From contig NZ_CP084541.1 in assembly GCF_020410765.1 (NCBI RefSeq), forward strand, positions 3,476,501 through 3,540,500: 64,000 nucleotides of DNA. The letters are read 5' to 3'. The notes beneath the pieces were generated by a model. The model had not been told where the DNA came from. It searched no databases and saw only the letters and a list, made by a program, of their open reading frames with translations. This DNA comes from Streptomyces marincola. GTDB taxonomy: Bacteria; Actinomycetota; Actinomycetes; Streptomycetales; Streptomycetaceae. Position numbers and translations under genes: made by a program. Positions 57,368 through 64,000 of this stretch are shown here, piece by piece. Position 1 is the stretch's first letter. Each line of letters starts with the position of its first letter.

Positions 57368-60300
57368 TCAGTGGGCCCCGATCCTGGTCAGCAGGTCGAC
57401 GATCCGCGCCTGCACCTCGGGGTTCGTCGAACGCTCCGCGAGGAACAGCACCGTCTCGCCCGACGCCAGCGAGGGCAGCTGCCCCGGATCGAGCTCCGCC
57501 GCCGTGTAGACCACGAACGGCGTCCGGTTCAGCAGGCCGTTCACCCGCAGCCAGTCGATGATGCCCGCGCGCCGCCGCCGCACCTGGTTGAGATCCATCA
57601 CGACCAGGTTCGGCCGGATCTGCGCGGCCACCTCCACCGCCTGCGCGTCGCTCACGGCGTGCGCGGCCTGCATGCCGCGCCGTTCGAGCGAGGCGGTCAA
57701 CGCCTGCGCGATGGCCTCCTGCTCCTCCACCAGCAGCACCCGCGGCGGGTGCTGCTCGCTGTCCCGCGGCGCGAGCGCCTTCAGCAGAACGGCCGGGTCC
57801 GCGCCGTACGCCGCCTCGCGGCTCGCCTGGCCGAGGCCCGCCGTGACCAGCACGGGCACCTCCGCGGCCACCGCCGCCGACCGCAGCGACTGCAACGCCG
57901 TCCGCGTGATCGGACCCGTCAGCGGATCGACGAACAGCGCCGCCGGGTAGGCCGCGATCTGCGCGTCGACCTCCTCCCGCGAATGCACGATCACCGGCCG
58001 GTACCCGCGGTCCGTCAGCGCCTGCTGCGTCGACACGTCGGGCTCGGGCCACACCAGCAGCCGGCGCGGGTTGTCCAGCGGCTCGGGCGGCAGCTCGTCG
58101 TCCGCCGGCGCGTGCGGCCCCGCGGGCGCCGGCCGGTCGGTCACCTCGACGGCCCCGTTGGGCCCGTCGAGCGGTTCCGGGCCCTCGGCCGCGCCCTCGG
58201 CGGGCGCGCCGATCGCGAACTGCCGCCCGCCGCCCTGCGTGTCCTCCGGCTCCGGCGCGCTCGGCGCCACGGGCGCGGCCGGCGCGCCCGGTTGCGCCGG
58301 CGCGAGCCGCGCGTCGTCGGTCGGCGGGGTCGCCAGCTTGCGCCGTCGCGCCGGAGCCATCGACGGCGTGGGCGCCACCGGCGCCACCGGCGCGGGGAGC
58401 TGCGGCCCCACGGGAACGCCCTGGCCCAGCGTCTGCACGCTCACCCCCGGCGGCCTCGGCCCGGCCTTCGCCCGCTCGCTGCCCGGCATCGGCAACGCGC
58501 GCTGCTGCCGCATCGGCTCGGCGACCGGCGCGCTGCCGTCCAGGATCGGGCTGGCCGCCACCACCGAGTGCTCCACGGCCGGCGGCTCGTCGGACTCCTC
58601 CGGCTGCGGACCCGCCGCCTCCGGCGCCTGCCGCGCACCCGCGGGTTCGAGCGCGGCGGGCCCGGCCGGCCGTTCCGCCACCTGCTCATCGCCCGGCCCG
58701 GCCGCCTGCGGCGGGACCTGCGGCTGCTCCGGCTGCCCGGCCGCCTGCTCGGGCGCGGGCTTCGCCCGCCGCCTGCGGCCCGTCGGCTCGGGCGCGGCCG
58801 GCACCGGGGGCGCGGCCACCTCGCCGACCGGCGCGAGCGCGCGCCGCCTGCGCCCGTTGCCGTGCTCGGCCCCGGCCGGCTGCCCGGCCTGCGCGTTCTC
58901 CGGTTCCGGTGCGGCCTTCGGCTCCGCCGCCTCGGCCGGCACCGGGGGCGCGGGCCGCGCCGGTTGCGCCTGCGGCGGCACCGGCTGCGGCGGCGCGGCC
59001 CTGCGCCGCCGCCCGGTCGGCGTGTCGGGCACCGGCTCGATCGCGCGCGGCGCCTTGCCGCCCGTACCGCGCACCGGCTGCGAGGGAACGGGCATCACCG
59101 TCGTGTCGCCCGTGGCGTCCCGCGGCTTCCCCGCGGGAGCGGCCCCGCCGCCCCCGGCCACCGGAACCTCAAGAACGTACGCGGAAGCGCCCCCGACCTC
59201 ATGCGTCTGGAGCACCCCGCCGTGCTGCCTGACGATGCCCCGCACGATCGGCTCGTGCACCGGGTGCCCGCCCGCGTAGGGCCCGCGCACCTCGATCCGC
59301 ACCACGTCACCGCGCTGCGCCGCGGCCACCACGATCGTCGAGTCGCCGCCGCCCGCCGCGCCCTGCGCCGCCTGCCCGGTCGCGTCCACCCCCGCCACGT
59401 CCGCGACGAGGTGCGCCAGCGCCTGCGCCATCCGGTCCGGGTCGACCTCGGCCTCGATCGGCGGCGCGTGCACCGCGAACTGCGCCCGCCCCGGGCCGAT
59501 CAGCTCCGTCGCCCCCTCGACACCGGCCGCGACCACGGCGTCGAGCGACACCCGCTTCGGCGCCAGCTTCTCGCGGCCCTCGTCGAGCAGCTGGTAGCTG
59601 AGCACGTTGTCCACCAGCGTCGTCATCCGCGCGTACCCGGCCGCGAGGTGGTGCAGCACCTGGTTGGCCTCGGGCCACAACTGCCCGGCCGGGTCGGCGG
59701 CGAGCGCGGTCAGCTGCGCCCGCAGCTGGTCGAGCGGGCCGCGCAGCCCCTCCTTGAGAACCGAGGTCAACTGCTCGTGCCGCGCGGCCAGCGCGTCGAA
59801 CGCGCGGCGATCGGTGAACGCCAGCACCGCGCCCACCAACTGGTCGCCGTCCCGCACCGGTGCCGTGGTCAGGTCGACGGGGACCGCGCGTCCGTCCTTC
59901 GTCCACAGCACCTGCCCGCGCACCCGGTGTTTGCGGCCCGAGGTCAACGTGTCGTGCAGCGGCGTCTCCTCGAACGCCAGCGGAGTGCCGTCGGCCCGCG
60001 AATGCTGCGCCAGCGGGTGCAGCTCCTGCCCGCCGAGCTGGCTCGCGCGGTGCCCGAGGATCTGCGCCGCCGCCGGGTTCACCAGCACGATCCGGCCCGC
60101 CGTGTCGACGCCGATCACCCCCTCGGACGCCGCCCGCAGGATCATCTCCGTCTGCCGCTGCTGGCGCACCAGCTCGGTCTCGGTGTCCAGTGCGTCCGAC
60201 AGGTCGCGCACCACGAGAACCAACAGCTCCTCACCGGCGTCGTCCGCGAACGCCGCCTCGATCGCCGAACGGTACGGCGCGTGACCCGAATTGAGACCGG

Positions 60301-60649
60301 CACTGGTCACCTCGACCGGCAACTCCCTGCCGTCCGTGCGCCGCGCGACCATGCGCGTCGGCCGGGTGCGCACGGTGGGGTCCTCCTCCGGGCGGCGCAT
60401 CGAACCCGGGATACGACGCGGGTCGAACTCCGGCACGATGTCGAGCAGTCCGCGTCCCACGAGGGGCGCGCCCGGAGCCTCAAGCGTCTCCACGGCGATG
60501 GCGTTGGCGTTGACCACGGTGCCGTTGCCGTTGACGAGCAACAGCGCATCGGGCAGCGCGTCGAGTATGGCGGCGAGGCGAGCAGCGCCCCTCGCTGGCC
60601 TGCTGCTCACGACGTCGGTTCCTCCCTTGACCCACGTTTTCAGGTGCAC
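57368..60649 (-). CDS. giant PAS / pseudo-histidine-kinase / tandem-receiver protein
   Basis: 1093 residues. PAS domains lie at about 22-130 and 168-285. A kinase-like part (about 287-500) has an H-box position reading LKEGLRGPLDQL, with no histidine, and an ATPase end lacking clear G-boxes. A Pro/Ala/Glu-rich linker fills 500-850. Two receiver-like domains follow: LLVWPEPDVSTQQAL...AALFVDPLTG (about 860-960) and VLLVEEQEAIAQAL...LVVMDLNQ (about 965-1090). The second keeps the phosphoacceptor Asp and has VLFLAERS instead of the usual Lys region. It is probably a scaffold or signal integrator, not an active kinase. Confidence 0.75.
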   Translation of the reverse strand: MHLKTWVKGGTDVVSSRPARGAARLAAILDALPDALLLVNGNGTVVNANAIAVETLEAPGAPLVGRGLLDIVPEFDPRRIPGSMRRPEEDPTVRTRPTRMVARRTDGRELPVEVTSAGLNSGHAPYRSAIEAAFADDAGEELLVLVVRDLSDALDTETELVRQQRQTEMILRAASEGVIGVDTAGRIVLVNPAAAQILGHRASQLGGQELHPLAQHSRADGTPLAFEETPLHDTLTSGRKHRVRGQVLWTKDGRAVPVDLTTAPVRDGDQLVGAVLAFTDRRAFDALAARHEQLTSVLKEGLRGPLDQLRAQLTALAADPAGQLWPEANQVLHHLAAGYARMTTLVDNVLSYQLLDEGREKLAPKRVSLDAVVAAGVEGATELIGPGRAQFAVHAPPIEAEVDPDRMAQALAHLVADVAGVDATGQAAQGAAGGGDSTIVVAAAQRGDVVRIEVRGPYAGGHPVHEPIVRGIVRQHGGVLQTHEVGGASAYVLEVPVAGGGGAAPAGKPRDATGDTTVMPVPSQPVRGTGGKAPRAIEPVPDTPTGRRRRAAPPQPVPPQAQPARPAPPVPAEAAEPKAAPEPENAQAGQPAGAEHGNGRRRRALAPVGEVAAPPVPAAPEPTGRRRRAKPAPEQAAGQPEQPQVPPQAAGPGDEQVAERPAGPAALEPAGARQAPEAAGPQPEESDEPPAVEHSVVAASPILDGSAPVAEPMRQQRALPMPGSERAKAGPRPPGVSVQTLGQGVPVGPQLPAPVAPVAPTPSMAPARRRKLATPPTDDARLAPAQPGAPAAPVAPSAPEPEDTQGGGRQFAIGAPAEGAAEGPEPLDGPNGAVEVTDRPAPAGPHAPADDELPPEPLDNPRRLLVWPEPDVSTQQALTDRGYRPVIVHSREEVDAQIAAYPAALFVDPLTGPITRTALQSLRSAAVAAEVPVLVTAGLGQASREAAYGADPAVLLKALAPRDSEQHPPRVLLVEEQEAIAQALTASLERRGMQAAHAVSDAQAVEVAAQIRPNLVVMDLNQVRRRRAGIIDWLRVNGLLNRTPFVVYTAAELDPGQLPSLASGETVLFLAERSTNPEVQARIVDLLTRIGAH

Positions 60650-60744
60650 GTACCCCGTGCCTGTCGTTAGGTGGAGTCTACGGGCAGGCGCAACAGGCGC
60701 GGCGGCCCGATGTGAAGATGCTGCTCAGGCCCCGGTCGGGGCCC

Positions 60745-61152
60745 TCAGACGCCGAGATCGGGCAGCGCGGGCACCAGCGCGTCCCACCGGGCGATCTCGC
60801 AGCCGTCGGCGCGGCTGAACTCGGCCCGCACCCGCTCGCCGTTCCACACGCCCTCGATCTCGGCGGTCGCAGGGCCGCCGTGCACGTAGGTGCACATCGT
60901 TCCCCGCTCCACCGCCTCGAACGGCTGCTCGGCGCGTTCGAGCGCGGCGCACGCACCGGCGGGGTCCGCGTGGTCGCCGCCGGCGGGACCGCAGGTCAGC
61001 TCGTGCGTCCCGTCGGCCTCCGTGCCGCTGTCCACGACGGTGATCAGCAGGCGGTCGACGGCCTCGTCCGCCGGGGCGTGCCCGGCGGCGGAGGCCGGCA
61101 GGGCGGCGGTGGCGGCGAGGACGAGCGCGGCGGCCAGGCTCTTGTGCAGCAT
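60745..61152 (-). CDS. subtilisin-inhibitor-like (SSI) secreted protein
   Basis: 135 residues from the ATG at 61152. The signal peptide ends ALPASAAG (about residue 22). The SSI fold is recognised by RLLITVVDSG, ELTCGPAGGDHADPAGACAALERA, GTMCTYVHGG, IEGVWNGERVRAEF and GCEIARWDAL. The four Cys that make the two disulfides are present. By alignment to SSI the reactive bond should be Tyr-Val in CTYV, so P1 is Tyr, not the usual Met. Confidence 0.88.
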   Translation of the reverse strand: MLHKSLAAALVLAATAALPASAAGHAPADEAVDRLLITVVDSGTEADGTHELTCGPAGGDHADPAGACAALERAEQPFEAVERGTMCTYVHGGPATAEIEGVWNGERVRAEFSRADGCEIARWDALVPALPDLGV

Positions 61153-61356
61153 GCGGGGACTCCATGATCGAGACGGTCCGGCGGGGGCGCCCGACGCGCC
61201 TCCGCTCCCACTGCTAACGCTCCTCGGCCCGCCACGTTGCGCAACTCGACGCGACGACGACACCCCCGTAGGGTGGACTCCGATTGGCTGCGGCCGTTCG
61301 GGCTGTGGCATCATTTGCTCGCACGCACGCGACGGCGCATCCGCGCTGTCGTGCGA

Positions 61357-61446
61357 GGAGGCTTCGCCTAGTCTGGTCTATGGCGCCGCACTGCTAATGC
61401 GGTTTGGGGTTACCCCCCATCCCGGGTTCAAATCCCGGAGCCTCCG
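61357..61446 (+). tRNA. tRNA-Ser(GCU)
   Basis: 90 nt. GGAGGCT pairs with AGCCTCC before discriminator G. Anticodon loop CTGCTAA contains GCT. The long variable arm (GGTTTGGGGTTACCCCCCAT region) fits class II tRNA-Ser. CCA not encoded. Confidence 0.95.
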
Positions 61447-61455
61447 CCGCCCGAT

Positions 61456-61485
61456 GCCCTGGCCCGTGTCCGCACGGCCGGGGCA
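61456..61485 (+). terminator. terminator after tRNA-Ser(GCU)
   Basis: GCCC-T-GGCC pairs with GGCC-G-GGGC around a GTGTCCGCAC-like loop, followed by ATTTTG. Confidence 0.6.
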
Positions 61486-61587
61486 TTTTGCTGTGTTTGC
61501 GCAGGTCGCGGGCCCTTCGGGGAACGGATTTCACCACCGGCCCACAGGTCATGTAATGTTGTCCACGCACCGGCCCCCAGGGGCCAG

Positions 61588-61660
61588 GCGCTCGTAGCTT
61601 AACGGATAGAGCATCTGACTACGGATCAGAAGGTTGCAGGTTCGAATCCTGCCGAGCGCG
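61588..61660 (+). tRNA. tRNA-Arg(ACG)
   Basis: 73 nt. GCGCTCG pairs with CGAGCGC before discriminator G. Anticodon loop CTACGGA contains ACG (read as ICG). TTCGAAT T-loop. CCA not encoded. Confidence 0.95.
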
Positions 61661-61666
61661 CAGGTC

Positions 61667-61698
61667 AAAGCCCCGTTCCGATCACGGAACGGGGCTTT
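61667..61698 (+). terminator. terminator after tRNA-Arg(ACG)
   Basis: AAAGCCCCGTTCCG (61667-61680) pairs perfectly with CGGAACGGGGCTTT (61685-61698) around ATCA. Confidence 0.8.
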
Positions 61699-61931
61699 CG
61701 CGTGCCGTGCGGCAGCGCCCGGCGGCTACCCGCCGAACCCCCGCGCGAGCCGCCGCAACGCGTCCCTCACCTGATCATCACCGGCCTCGGCGCAGCCCTC
61801 CGAGGTCATGGCGGTCCGCGCACGCCTCCGAAGTACTCATCCGCCGAGAGTGGCGAATCCTGGCCGCTGGGAGGAGAGGGACCCACCGGAACCGGCAGGT
61901 CCCTCCACGGCCGGTCCGGCGCCGGACCTTT

Positions 61932-62954
61932 CTAGGTCTCGCAGGCGACCCCGTCGCCGTCCCTGTCCAGCCCACTCCGGTAACCGGGATCACCGCGGTA
62001 CAGCGGGGCCTGCCCCGCGGCACGCACGGCGTCGCAGTTCTCGTAGTAGGCGGAGCCGGGCGCTTCCTCTTCGTCTTCCGGTTCTTCGATCGGGTCGGGA
62101 ATCGGGTCGGGAACCGAAGGGGTGGGGACCGGAGGGGGATCTGGGCGCAGTTCCGCGTACTGGGCGTCCGGGCACTCTGTGCGCGGCTCGGTCAGTGACA
62201 GGAGCACACGCACCTCTTCCGGCGCCCGGACTTCTTCGCCCCCGTGCGGATTCTGGAAACACACCACCCAGTCGCGGTGGTCCTCCGGCAATTCGACGTC
62301 GCTGTACGCGCTGTCGGCCTCGATGTCGGTCAGGCCGGATCGGCTCATGAGGTCCGCGGCATCAGAATAGGTCATGGTGATGACGCCTGGGACCGGCGGA
62401 TATTCGATGGCGAGGCCATCGGCCTCCGGGCAGGGGTGCCCATCGCGTACTACGGCGAAGTCGATGGTGGCGTCCGGTGCGGCTTCCGTCCCGGCTTCCG
62501 GGTTCTGGAAGCAGACGACCCAGTTGCTGTCGTCCCATTGGCCCGCGTCGCCTTCCGTGGCGTCGTGCGACAGGGGCGTATATCCGGAATCGGAAGCCGC
62601 TGCCCGCGCGTCCGCGAGGTTCTGGCCCGTGTAGTCCGGCACCGACCTGGATGGTTCCTCGGTTTCTTCCGGAGCCTCCTGGGCAGTGGTCTCCCTGTCG
62701 CTCACCGCCTCGGCGGCGTTGTTCTTCTCCTCCTCGCCCGACGGCGCGGAACCCAGTACGTAGAGGAACCAGATCGCTGACAGGGCAGTGGCGATGATCT
62801 TCTTCTGCCTTGGCCAACGGCTCAGCCACGTCAGCACGATGCCGACGGGAGAAAAGACGACCAGGGCGGTGATGATCAAAGCCGGATGCTGCCATTTCGG
62901 CCGCGCCGGTAAGGGGAGTGGTGGCGAGGGTGGTGGCGTGTGCACGGGTGTCAA
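61932..62954 (-). CDS. membrane-anchored PASTA-like / excalibur-domain protein
   Basis: 340 residues. A TM pair lies near 25-72. Two similar beta units follow: the first ends DDSNWVVCFQNPEAGTEA (about 140-157), the second DHRDWVVCFQNPHGGEEV (about 228-245), which resemble PASTA domains with an added Cys. A Pro/Glu-rich spacer leads to a C-terminal excalibur motif: YYENCDAVRAAG, then DRDGDGVACE (calcium-binding DxDxDGxxCE). It is likely a cell-surface protein sensing or binding the wall or calcium. Confidence 0.8.
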   Translation of the reverse strand: MTPVHTPPPSPPLPLPARPKWQHPALIITALVVFSPVGIVLTWLSRWPRQKKIIATALSAIWFLYVLGSAPSGEEEKNNAAEAVSDRETTAQEAPEETEEPSRSVPDYTGQNLADARAAASDSGYTPLSHDATEGDAGQWDDSNWVVCFQNPEAGTEAAPDATIDFAVVRDGHPCPEADGLAIEYPPVPGVITMTYSDAADLMSRSGLTDIEADSAYSDVELPEDHRDWVVCFQNPHGGEEVRAPEEVRVLLSLTEPRTECPDAQYAELRPDPPPVPTPSVPDPIPDPIEEPEDEEEAPGSAYYENCDAVRAAGQAPLYRGDPGYRSGLDRDGDGVACET

Positions 62955-63440
62955 TGCTTTCTGTGCAGTCGGGGATCACTTCGAACGAGGAACGCTACCT
63001 GACGTGCGGCAACGGAACGGGCGCTTTGCGGAAGTGGGGGGCGAAACCGAGTGGGGTGACCGCGCTCGGCCTGCCGGATGCCCATCGGCACGCCACCGCC
63101 GACTGCCCCTGCGCCTGTCGCCTCCGGGCGGATTTCCCCGATGAGCGAGAGTGAAGGCCCCGTGGCGGCAACCCCTCCTTTCCAGGTCTGTTTTCGCGGC
63201 CCCCGACACCCGACGCGTCCCGTGAGCTGGGCTGCTGCGGCGACCGTCGGAACCGGGGAAAAGCGGAGCGGGGCTTTCCTCGCGAGTGCGGCAGCGAAGT
63301 AGTGCAACGGCGGCCGCGGTGGCGTTTCCGGCGTCCGCCCGGCGCGGTGGAAACCGCGTGGCCGCCCGCGCCGTCTCTCCTGTCGTCACCCGGGCGAACG
63401 GGCTGCTGTTCGCCCTCCCAGCCACATCCCTGGAGGCCCC
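62955..63440. other. intergenic region without a convincing gene
   Basis: 486 bp between divergent genes. Short frames on both strands lack ribosome sites and protein-like text. It probably holds the promoters of the excalibur-domain gene and the gene at 63441. Confidence 0.5.
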
Positions 63441-63953
63441 GTGGCCATGGTCGGCCTGTTCTGGATCACCGAGGACTCCGTGTACCTGGGGGCCGAGCCC
63501 GCGGGCACGGCGTCCGGGGTGCGGCTGACGGAAGAGGGCGTCGAGAGGCTGGGGGCCGGCCGTGAGGCGTTCTGGAGCTGGCCCGAGGTGCGGCGCATCG
63601 ACGTCCGCGACGTGCCCGTGCGGTCCGCCCCCCGGCGCCTGGTGTCCATGGCCTTCGAAACGCTGTACGCGGCGGTGACGGGCGACGGCGAGCATCCGCC
63701 GGCCTGGACCGTGCGCGTGGAGACGGCGGACGGCGCCGCCGAGGTTGAGGTGCACGCGGCTGTCACCGGCGGAAGGTACACGCCCGACGAGTACGAGCTT
63801 TCCCGCACGGTCCTCGGCCGGCTCGCCGGCGGGGGCACGACCGTCGGCGACCTCGTCGCGTGGCGCCTCGACCGGCCGACGGGCGACTCCCCGCCGCGCG
63901 GGGAACGCGAGGCGCTCCTGCGCACGTGGGCCGGCCCGCGGGACATGCCCTGA
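63441..63953 (+). CDS. hypothetical protein
   Basis: 170 residues. GGAGG lies 4 bases before the GTG at 63441 and 10 before an in-frame ATG at 63447; either could be the start. VGLFWITEDSVYLGAEPAGTASGVRLTEEGVERL is beta-type text resembling a PH-like domain, with W at several positions. No catalytic motif. Common-looking Streptomyces hypothetical; function unknown. Confidence 0.6.
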   Translation: MAMVGLFWITEDSVYLGAEPAGTASGVRLTEEGVERLGAGREAFWSWPEVRRIDVRDVPVRSAPRRLVSMAFETLYAAVTGDGEHPPAWTVRVETADGAAEVEVHAAVTGGRYTPDEYELSRTVLGRLAGGGTTVGDLVAWRLDRPTGDSPPRGEREALLRTWAGPRDMP

Positions 63954-64000
63954 GCGCTCCGTGGCCGGCGAGGCGCCCCTGAGGGCGTCCGCGCGCCTGA

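Noticed and set aside
55835..60670. A 1611-codon open frame on the plus strand
   Set aside because: It is Arg/Pro/His-rich text in the wrong frame across the acyl-CoA synthetase and, antisense, the giant sensor gene. Long frames of this kind are usual in high-GC DNA.

Overview
The window is high-GC actinobacterial DNA and almost certainly comes from a Streptomyces chromosome or a close relative. The signs are strong GC bias at third codon positions, many GTG starts, likely leaderless genes with TAGNNT -10 boxes, an F420-type oxidoreductase, an Scr1-like XRE/DUF397 locus, a subtilisin-inhibitor gene, and the sequence serS - pheA - DyP peroxidase - CopCD - Cu chaperone - Sco that I recall from the core of S. 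coelicolor and S. lividans.

Layout. 0-8.1 kb: housekeeping and accessory genes (a phosphoesterase fragment, a HAD phosphatase, an F420 oxidoreductase, a methyltransferase) and a four-gene ABC-exporter operon. 8.1-18 kb: a KilA-N/Rha-like gene, an alcohol dehydrogenase, an Scr1-like regulator with a triple DUF397 protein and three overlapping small genes facing it, a methyltransferase, an EF-hand protein, a membrane protein, a second HAD gene, serS and pheA. This stretch holds three dense clusters of DnaA-box sequences. 18-25.3 kb: an extracytoplasmic copper-trafficking cluster. 25.3-38.7 kb: anti-sigma-type kinases, a TatA-like gene, DedA, peptidyl-prolyl isomerase, aminopeptidase P, a PP2C phosphatase, a primase-like protein, GDPD and an HtrA-type protease, ending at tRNA-Ser(UGA).

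38.7-52.3 kb is a complete actinomycete integrative and conjugative element (AICE) inserted in the 3' half of tRNA-Ser(UGA). It has a tyrosine integrase, Xis, a prim-pol plus P4-type helicase replication module, an FtsK-like DNA translocase for conjugation, and a tightly overlapping run of small transfer/spread genes that includes a Pycsar-effector-like membrane protein without a cyclase. It also has a GntR repressor with palindromic operators and a methyltransferase. I infer that GntR represses the leftward transfer operon and itself; that the translocase moves DNA; that the prim-pol and helicase replicate the excised circle from a candidate origin at the helicase 3' end; and that Int and Xis act on att cores flanked by direct repeats. 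A second displaced tRNA 3' end with its terminator lies at the right border. A third, decayed copy lies 0.8 kb further on, which suggests an older integration.

53.3-64 kb: two ECF-like sigma factors, an acyl-CoA synthetase, a very large PAS/pseudo-kinase/tandem-receiver protein, a subtilisin-inhibitor-like protein, tRNA-Ser(GCU), tRNA-Arg(ACG), an excalibur-domain protein and a hypothetical protein. All calls come from reading the sequence; no database search was run.
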